47,412 nucleotides of DNA from Fredinandcohnia onubensis (lineage in GTDB: Bacteria > Bacillota > Bacilli > Bacillales > Bacillaceae_L): NCBI RefSeq assembly GCF_002734285.1, contig NZ_NSEA01000035.1:1-47412 (forward strand), read 5' to 3'. Positions 41,470 through 47,412 of this stretch are shown piece by piece. The translations under genes and the position numbers were made by a program. The notes beneath the pieces are model-generated. The model made no database searches, had not been told where the DNA came from, and worked only from the letters and a program-made list of their open reading frames with translations. Each line of letters opens with the position of its first letter. Positions within the stretch are counted from its first letter, which is position 1.

Positions 41470-42858
41470 CTAAAAGGCAAATACGTGGTTGCCTATTGTG
41501 GTTGATACGGTACGACTTCTTAGATAGGAGCTCGATGTCTTATCAGGGTTGTAAAAGAATAATGCGCCATTTGTTGGATCTTCACCACTTAGTGCACGTT
41601 TTGCAGCTTCTCTATGTTGGTCGTTAGGAGTTGCTGTAAGTAACGCACCGTTTTCTGCTGGTGTAAATTGATAGTAACCGTAGCTTTTTTCAAACAAGAC
41701 ATCTTTAATAGTATTAGGGAATAAGGGACTATTTACACGATTCACAATTACAGCACCAACGGCAATCTGCCCTTCTAAAGATTCACCTCTCGCTTCACTG
41801 TGTATCATTTTCGCAAGCCATTCGACTTCTTCCTTGTTAACTACTTTTTGTTGTTCAGCGGCGAATGTTATTTCGCTTTGAACCGGTGCAGGTGCACTTG
41901 TAACACCAGAAGGAATCGTCAACGTTTGTCCAATCTGCAAGCTATCTGAAGAAAGATTATTCGCCTTTTTGATTCCATCCACAGTAGTGCCGTTCCTTGT
42001 TGCAATACTATACAACGTATCACCGGAAACAACCTGATGTGTAGTAGTATTGGTTTGAGTAGAAGCGGCCGCACCGTTAGAAGGAATCGTCAACGTTTGT
42101 CCGATCTGCAAAATATCCGAAGACAGATTATTTGCCTTTTTGATCCCATCCACAGTTGTGCCGTTCCTTGTTGCAATGCTATATAACGTATCACCGGAAA
42201 CAACCTGATGTGTAGTTGTATTGGTTTGAGCAGGAGCGGCCGCACCGTCAGAAGGAATCGTTAACGTTTGTCCGATTTGTAAAATATCCGAAGAAAGATT
42301 ATTCGCGCTTTTTATGCCATCTACGGTTGTACCGTTACGTGTGGCAATACTATATAAAGTATCACCGGAAACAACCTGATAAGTAGTTATATTGGGTTGA
42401 GCCGGAATGGCAGTAATGCCAACAGGAATTGTCAATGTTTGTCCAATCTGAAGAGAATCCGAAGAGAGATTATTTGCGTTCTTAATTGCATCAACGGTTG
42501 TTCCATTAGTTTGAGCAATACTATATAGTGTATCACCAGCTACTACAGTATGGGATAAAGACTTCGTTTGTGTCTTCTTTCCAGATGCTTCAGCTGCAGA
42601 GGCTTGAGTTGCAGGCAATGTACCAAGACCTAAGGCAGATAATAGCACTCCACCTGCCATAATCTTAACGGTTTTAACCTTCAATGTAGGAAATATCCTT
42701 TTTACAAAATTAACAGCTTTTCTTTCCATATCAGACTCTTCCACTGGGGATGAGACTCCTAACTCAGTAGAGTACTCGGTTAAGTTTTCATCAAGGTATA
42801 AGATCACTTCAATTCCGTCTTCTGTTTCGTTTAGTTTATATCGTGAAAAACCTTCCAC
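41470..42858 (-). CDS. LysM x4 cell wall hydrolase (SleB/CwlJ-type domain)
   Basis: The 462-residue protein has an unusual N-terminus: ~60 cytoplasmic-looking residues (ILYLDENLTEYSTELG) before the hydrophobic segment (~66-88, ending ATQASAAEA). Four LysM modules follow (~103-145, ~160-202, ~217-259, ~274-316), then a Hydrolase_2 domain (~350-462: EWLAKMIHSEARGESLEGQI with the catalytic Glu, QFTPAENGAL, GALFFYNP). Such domains cleave peptidoglycan as in spore-cortex lytic enzymes. The leader-plus-anchor arrangement suggests a membrane-tethered enzyme. The LysM repeats are nearly identical to each other. Confidence 0.88.
   Translation of the reverse strand: MEGFSRYKLNETEDGIEVILYLDENLTEYSTELGVSSPVEESDMERKAVNFVKRIFPTLKVKTVKIMAGGVLLSALGLGTLPATQASAAEASGKKTQTKSLSHTVVAGDTLYSIAQTNGTTVDAIKNANNLSSDSLQIGQTLTIPVGITAIPAQPNITTYQVVSGDTLYSIATRNGTTVDGIKSANNLSSDILQIGQTLTIPSDGAAAPAQTNTTTHQVVSGDTLYSIATRNGTTVDGIKKANNLSSDILQIGQTLTIPSNGAAASTQTNTTTHQVVSGDTLYSIATRNGTTVDGIKKANNLSSDSLQIGQTLTIPSGVTSAPAPVQSEITFAAEQQKVVNKEEVEWLAKMIHSEARGESLEGQIAVGAVIVNRVNSPLFPNTIKDVLFEKSYGYYQFTPAENGALLTATPNDQHREAAKRALSGEDPTNGALFFYNPDKTSSSYLRSRTVSTTIGNHVFAF
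41912..42595 (-). repeat. 171-bp tandem repeats encoding LysM modules
   Basis: Corresponding positions (ggaatcgt-type blocks at 41912, 42083, 42254, 42425) are exactly 171 bp apart, that is 57 codons. Inner copies differ at few bases, which points to recent duplication or gene conversion. Confidence 0.8.
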
Positions 42859-43054
42859 CTATTTCACCATCCATTGTCTTTTTCTATCCATTACTATCCC
42901 CAAGTTCTTTATTTTTACAAATTCATATAGTGTATTTGGTGAGGAGGTAAAAGTTGTGAGACGTTATAAGAACGGAATAGAATGCATTAGAATGTCGAAA
43001 TGTGCTATTTTAATACATAATGATTCTTAGATAGTTTATATTCAAGGGGGCAGC

Positions 43055-44065
43055 ATGAAGAAGATACGAATGATTTATAGTTTATTAATTATCTCTTTTA
43101 TTACAGCTTTAGGTTTTTCCATTTACTTTTATGAACATGTGCAAACGATTAATCAAGAAATGGAAGAGGTTTATTCCCCAGAAGCACCTTTACCAAAGTA
43201 TCATTTTGTCTTAATAGTGGAGGAGATGGAACATGAGTATTGGCAATTAATTGGTGAAGGAGCAAAGAATGCCGGACAAAAGTATGGTGCAGCAGTGGAG
43301 TATATTGGGCCTGAAAGATCAAATACAGAAGAGCAATTGAAACTCTTTGACAAAGCAATTAAATCAAAAGTAGATGGTATTATCGTCCAAGGCCTTAACG
43401 AACATTTTACCGACATGATAAACAAAGCGGAGCGTCAAAACATTCCAGTTGTAACGATTGATACGGACTCTCCCGAAAGTATGCGGCATGCTTACATTGG
43501 ATCAGATAATTACATGGCTGGCCAATTAGCAGGGAAAGCGTTGGTTGAAGATACTAATGGCGTAGCGAATGTCGGTATCATCACAGGTAGTTTGGACAAT
43601 CCGCATCACCTAGAACGTGTAGAGGGATTTAAAGATGTTGTGGAGCAAGTAGAAGGCATAGAAATTGTAGCGGTTGAAGAGTCAAAGATTACAAGGGTGG
43701 AGGTAGAAGAAAAGGCGTACAACATATTAACGGAACATGAAAATATTACTGCCTTTTTTGGAACGAGTTCCTACAATGGGATTGGAATTGTGTCTGCAGC
43801 TAATTCTTTACAAAAGCAAAATGATATGTATGTCATTACTTTTGATACAATCGATGAAAATATGGAATTATTAAAGAATGGAGAAATTGAAGCAATTGTG
43901 GAACAGCATCCTTTTGAAATGGGATATTTAAGTGTAGAACGAATGGTAGACATTATGAATGGCAAACAGTTTAAAGAAATTACTCATACCAATTCATCCA
44001 TTATTAATAAATCTACTTTAGATCTTGAAAAAGAAACAATGGTGGTTCCTTATGATAAAAATTAG
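43055..44065 (+). CDS. membrane-anchored sugar-binding protein (Peripla_BP_4), sensor component
   Basis: The ATG has GGGGG about 6 nt upstream. A single N-terminal membrane helix (~6-27) has no lipobox Cys, so the protein stays anchored. Residues ~50-320 are a LacI/RbsB-type binding fold (FVLIVEEMEHEYWQLIGEGA, GIIVQGLNEHF, VVTIDTDSPES, AYIGSDNYMAG, FEMGYLSVERMV). It overlaps the kinase gene by 14 bp. The order binding protein, LytS/YesM kinase, YesN regulator matches the XylFII-LytS-YesN type of sugar-sensing system, in which the binding protein passes the ligand signal to the kinase. Confidence 0.85.
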   Translation: MKKIRMIYSLLIISFITALGFSIYFYEHVQTINQEMEEVYSPEAPLPKYHFVLIVEEMEHEYWQLIGEGAKNAGQKYGAAVEYIGPERSNTEEQLKLFDKAIKSKVDGIIVQGLNEHFTDMINKAERQNIPVVTIDTDSPESMRHAYIGSDNYMAGQLAGKALVEDTNGVANVGIITGSLDNPHHLERVEGFKDVVEQVEGIEIVAVEESKITRVEVEEKAYNILTEHENITAFFGTSSYNGIGIVSAANSLQKQNDMYVITFDTIDENMELLKNGEIEAIVEQHPFEMGYLSVERMVDIMNGKQFKEITHTNSSIINKSTLDLEKETMVVPYDKN

Positions 44066-45473
44066 AACAAAATTACTGATTTATTTTACAACCATCTTAC
44101 TTTTAATTGTAATTTTGTTTGTTGTTCGTGAGCAGAGTAATCAAAGCATTCTGGAACTTCATAATGAGAATGATGAGTATTTGTTTCTATTAAACGAAAT
44201 TGCGAAAAAGACAAATCAAACATTTGAGAAGGTACAAATATACGTGTACGAACCGCTACCTGAGAACCTAATTGATTATCAAGAAAGTAAGGAGCAACTT
44301 GTAGAACTGCAACATAAGTTTAAGGATATGGAAAAGGAAAGTATAACGAAAAATAATTATATGAATATCATGACCAGTTTTCTTGAACAAACAGATAAGA
44401 CAGTAGTTGCAGTAGAAAAAAAAGACATTGAGGCCTACTCACTGTTTATTAGCGAGGCGAATAATACATCTGCCTATATTCATGAAGAAACACTTAGTTT
44501 GATAAACAATGAGCTTAGCAATTACCAAGCAATAGCTAAGTTATTAGATAAAAAGATTACTTATATGAAAAAGATGGCGATATCGATTCTAATTGTGATT
44601 ATCCTTTTAAGTATCTTATTTGCATTATGGTTTTCCAATGGGATAACTAGCACCATTGAAAGACTTACTCTAGCGGCTAAAGAAATATCTGCTAGACGCT
44701 ATATGGGAGAGGATGTTGTCGTTTCGACAAAGGACGAACTTTGGTTTTTAACAAAGACGTTTAATGAAATGAAGAGGAATATTCTTGAATCAATGAGTGA
44801 GATAGAAGAAAAGGCTAAAATGGGACAATTACTGAAGGAAATGGAATTAAAAAGCTTACAAAACCAAATTAACCCCCATTTTCTTTTTAATACATTAAAC
44901 ACCATTTCTAAAACATCTCTCATTGAGGGTGCGGAGAGAACAAGTGATTTAATTTCTTCAATCTCGACGTTACTCCGATATAATATAAGTAGTCTTGATC
45001 GTAAAACAATATTGAAAGATGAAGTTAAAATTGTAAAAGAGTATTTTTTTATTCAAAAGACGCGGTTTGGAGATCGAGTTGAGTTTATCGAAAACATCGA
45101 TCCAAATTGCCTTGCAATTCCAATACCTTGTCTTACGCTTCAACCAATTGTTGAAAACGCATTTATTCATGGAATTGAGGATATGGCGGAGGGAGCCAAG
45201 ATTGAATTACATATTTATAAAGAAGGTAATATGGTATGCATAGAAGTTAAGGACAATGGGATAGGGATGGATGAAGAGACACTACAAAGCTTGATGGATC
45301 CAAATGACAGCAACGAAGTAACTATGATAAAAGAAGGTACTGGTCATTCAACTGGAATTGGCATGAGAAATGTAATCAACCGTCTTGCGTTGTTTCAAAA
45401 AGAGAGTAAAGTTGAGGTTGTTTCAAGTATAGGAGAAGGGACTACAGTACGGATTAAATTAGTCAAAACGTAA
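44052..45473 (+). CDS. LytS/YesM-type sensor histidine kinase
   Basis: I use the ATG at 44052 (GGTGG upstream); an in-frame TTG at 44025 lacks a site. The ~473-residue protein has membrane helices at ~8-28 and ~178-200, an extracellular helical sensor between them, and a HAMP domain (~200-255). The His_kinase domain has the phospho-acceptor in QINPHFLFNTLN (~287). The HATPase part shows ENAFIHGI, VKDNGIGMDEE and GIGMRNVINRL. The short helical sensor domain fits docking of the anchored binding protein encoded upstream. Its partner regulator gene follows by 24 bp. Confidence 0.92.
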   Translation: MIKIRTKLLIYFTTILLLIVILFVVREQSNQSILELHNENDEYLFLLNEIAKKTNQTFEKVQIYVYEPLPENLIDYQESKEQLVELQHKFKDMEKESITKNNYMNIMTSFLEQTDKTVVAVEKKDIEAYSLFISEANNTSAYIHEETLSLINNELSNYQAIAKLLDKKITYMKKMAISILIVIILLSILFALWFSNGITSTIERLTLAAKEISARRYMGEDVVVSTKDELWFLTKTFNEMKRNILESMSEIEEKAKMGQLLKEMELKSLQNQINPHFLFNTLNTISKTSLIEGAERTSDLISSISTLLRYNISSLDRKTILKDEVKIVKEYFFIQKTRFGDRVEFIENIDPNCLAIPIPCLTLQPIVENAFIHGIEDMAEGAKIELHIYKEGNMVCIEVKDNGIGMDEETLQSLMDPNDSNEVTMIKEGTGHSTGIGMRNVINRLALFQKESKVEVVSSIGEGTTVRIKLVKT

Positions 45474-45497
45474 AGAAGAATAAGTGAGGATTTTTTT

Positions 45498-47063
45498 ATG
45501 ATTAAGGTCATGTTAGTGGATGATGAACAGATTGAAAGAGATGGTTTAAAAATAATACTTAGTAAAAAGCGGTCCAATTTCGAAATTATTGCTGAGGCCA
45601 AAAATGGAAAACAAGCAGTTGATTTAGCTATCTTACATAAACCAGATTTAGTCTTCATGGATATAAAGATGCCTGAGTTTGATGGCTTAGAAGCTATTAG
45701 GAGAATCGTTTCTGTTCTTCCGCAAACAAAATTTATTATGGTCTCAGCTTTTGATACATTTGATTATGCTCGAGAAGCAATGAAATTTGGAATTAAAGAG
45801 TATTTATTAAAGCCTAGTAAAATGTCTGAAGTTATCGAGGCTTTTGATCGGATGGTTAAAGAAATCGAAAGTGAAAAGCAAAAAGAAAATGAAACAAAAC
45901 AAATAAATCGACGACTTGAAAGAGCAAGTTCCTTTATTGAAATAGAATTTATTGTTTCCTTCATTATGGATCACGTTCATGAGTTTAATGAGGAAGATTG
46001 GGAAGAATGGCTAGATCTTGAGCATAAACAAGGTTTTGTTGCTGTTTTTACATTTGAAACAGATCGACTGCATGCGAGTCGAGAAGAAAAAAGCCGCTGG
46101 TATCGTGTGTTGAAAGAAACAATTCATGACCAGTATTCCCATTGCCTTGTCGGTCCTTTGACAGGGTTTCAAGTACCTGTTTTGAGGCTATTAACGGACG
46201 AGGAATATGAAAATCAAAAAATAAGAGAAGAGTTTGCTCGATCGGTTATACATCAAGTTCAACATTCGCTTAAAGAATGCCACTTATATGTAGGGATTGG
46301 GAGTATTATTTCTGATGTTAATCAGTTTTCTATTTCTTATAAGGAAGCAATCGATGCTTTAGAGCTAGCATATACACAACATAGTTCAGCCTATATGGTA
46401 TTTAATGAGCGGATTAAACAAAGGCGCAAAGAATTAGTTCCTTTTGAAATTGAGAAGGAACTAGTTGATGCTGTGAAAAAAGGTGATAGCCAAAAGGGTT
46501 TACACATGTTTGAACTGTATTTTCAGTCTATTGAACAGACCTCAGACTATCAGGTTAGAACGATCCATAAGGCGATGGAAAACTTCTTTATTGTATTATC
46601 GCGTGCCTTAAAAGAGCTAGGATTTAAAGAAGATATTGTGACAGGGTTAGGTCAATTCGGTACAGCAATGCAGATTAAGGAAGCAGCCAAATCACACCTC
46701 CTCATGATAATAGAAAGTTTAGCAGAATATCGTTCGAATGGTGTACAAACACTACTACTAAAAGCAAAAGAATACTTAGATAAAAATTATGTTAAATCAA
46801 TTTCTCTCGAATCAATTGCTGTAGAAATTGGCATTAGTTCTTATTATTTAAGTAAGTTATTCAAAGAGCGGTTTCATCTTACGATTATAGAGTATTTGAC
46901 AGCTACACGATTAGAAAAGGCAAAAGAGCTATTATTAACACGTATGTCGTTAAAAGAAATTGCACTAAGTATAGGTTATAAAGATCCAAATTATTTTAGT
47001 AGAGTATTCAAAAAGGAAATTGGAATGAGCCCAAGTGAGTATCGAACGAAATATCAACCGTAA
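45498..47063 (+). CDS. YesN-type response regulator with AraC DNA-binding domain
   Basis: The 521-residue protein has a receiver domain (1-120; VDDEQIERDG, phosphorylated Asp in LVFMDIKMPEFDG ~55, Lys in YLLKPSK ~106). A long middle region (~150-400) includes a GGDEF-like remnant fold (LYVGIGSIISDVNQFSISYKEA). The C-terminal AraC double helix-turn-helix (~420-521) is SLESIAVEIGISSYYLSKLF, then LKEIALSIGYKDPNYFSRVF. It likely activates a sugar-transport operon beyond the window end. It has its own terminator. Confidence 0.92.
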   Translation: MIKVMLVDDEQIERDGLKIILSKKRSNFEIIAEAKNGKQAVDLAILHKPDLVFMDIKMPEFDGLEAIRRIVSVLPQTKFIMVSAFDTFDYAREAMKFGIKEYLLKPSKMSEVIEAFDRMVKEIESEKQKENETKQINRRLERASSFIEIEFIVSFIMDHVHEFNEEDWEEWLDLEHKQGFVAVFTFETDRLHASREEKSRWYRVLKETIHDQYSHCLVGPLTGFQVPVLRLLTDEEYENQKIREEFARSVIHQVQHSLKECHLYVGIGSIISDVNQFSISYKEAIDALELAYTQHSSAYMVFNERIKQRRKELVPFEIEKELVDAVKKGDSQKGLHMFELYFQSIEQTSDYQVRTIHKAMENFFIVLSRALKELGFKEDIVTGLGQFGTAMQIKEAAKSHLLMIIESLAEYRSNGVQTLLLKAKEYLDKNYVKSISLESIAVEIGISSYYLSKLFKERFHLTIIEYLTATRLEKAKELLLTRMSLKEIALSIGYKDPNYFSRVFKKEIGMSPSEYRTKYQP

Positions 47064-47090
47064 AACAACGATTAAAGTCGTTGTTTTTTC
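47064..47090 (+). terminator. terminator of the sensor operon
   Basis: AACAACGA and TCGTTGTT pair around 6 nt, followed by TTTTTC. Confidence 0.85.
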
Positions 47091-47191
47091 TTGTTTTAGG
47101 CAGGAATTTCGAGGGACAGGTTAAATGATTGATAGGTCCAACAAAATTAACCAAAAAACAAGATAGTCTAGAAGTTAACAAGATAGTGAAG

Positions 47192-47221
47192 ATGAAAGCG
47201 AAAACATTAATGCGCTTACAT
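47192..47221. promoter_or_regulatory. imperfect dyad, cre-like half sites
   Basis: ATGAAAGCG at 47192 and its near-reverse GCGCTTACAT ending at 47221 form an imperfect dyad. Tgaaagcgaaaaca (47193-47206) differs from the CcpA cre consensus at about one conserved base. The rest of 47091-47412 is AT-rich with no gene; it may be the control region of a sugar-transport operon beyond the window. Confidence 0.35.
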
Positions 47222-47412
47222 GATATTTTATATACATAGAAATCAAATGCTACCTACTTCAAGGTTTATGTAAACGAAATCATACTTAGAATTAATTCTT
47301 CTTTAGGAGGACAGGTGATTTGTTTTGAGGTAGGTTCCTTTTAAAGAAAGTGTAAGGGTTATCAAAATAGTAATCCTTTCAAGGAAGGGTAGTGTCAAAA
47401 GTTCTATGAAAA

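Noticed and set aside
41912..42595. Evenly spaced repeats as a CRISPR array
   Set aside because: The 171-bp period is coding (57-residue LysM modules) with no spacers. No CRISPR array was seen in the window.
42957..43031. 24-codon ORF starting at a GTG behind GAGGAGG
   Set aside because: Good start signal but a very short, featureless peptide; it may be a leader of the sensor operon. Not supported enough for a gene call.

Overview
The window looks like the chromosome of a low-GC member of the Bacillaceae. The evidence is a 5S rRNA gene followed by 16 tRNA genes in the order known from Bacillus subtilis trnD, strong GGAGG-type ribosome binding sites, frequent TTG and GTG starts, many rho-independent terminators, and Bacillus-type families (LysM/NlpC hydrolases, DegV, DedA, a ydaO riboswitch, a YesM/YesN-type sensor pair). 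I cannot name the species.

Layout. (1) 1-2258: end of an rRNA operon and the tRNA cluster. It is interrupted by two related ~142-145 bp modules, each starting with a copy of the 5' end of the tRNA gene just downstream of it (fMet, Asp). (2) 2260-5169: small chromosomal genes on the minus strand (membrane peptide, LysM/NlpC endopeptidase, metallo-beta-lactamase-fold hydrolase), with a perfect Crp/Fnr-type box at 4161-4184. (3) 5407-8174: a remnant of phage replication genes (DnaD-like, DnaB-like helicase, small phage-type proteins, some broken). (4) 8221-27409: a ~19.2 kb integrative element bounded by 20-bp direct repeats that match the 3' end of a tRNA-Leu. It has a tyrosine integrase at the left end, integrase arm-type repeats at both ends, DUF771 and helix-turn-helix regulators, an HNH nuclease, a probable replication initiator, a complete type I restriction-modification operon with an extra half-size specificity subunit and a YgjP-like metallopeptidase gene, and a cargo block of a PD-(D/E)XK nuclease, two overlapping uncharacterised genes, a GIY-YIG protein and a membrane protein. 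No conjugation genes are visible. (5) 27410-38109: chromosomal genes with decay: DedA, a deleted Crp/Fnr gene, a coiled-coil protein, DegV, a frameshifted DUF3990 (ADP-ribosyltransferase-like) gene with a partner, an AraC/GyrI-like regulator, and a 1767-residue wall-anchored protein. Three copies of a ~45 bp repeat lie here. (6) 38110-47412: pyruvate oxidase-like enzyme, a c-di-AMP riboswitch before a glutamate/aspartate symporter, a LysM cortex-hydrolase-like enzyme, and a three-gene sugar-sensing system (binding protein, LytS/YesM kinase, YesN/AraC regulator).

Working together: the island reads as a defence island on an integrase/Rep backbone. The hsd operon and the GIY-YIG gene share an almost identical -10/downstream segment, which suggests common control. 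The best candidates for something undescribed are the two tRNA-5'-end-duplicating modules and the overlapping gene pair 22881-25446 behind the nuclease gene 21938-22852. All functions were assigned by eye; no database search was run.
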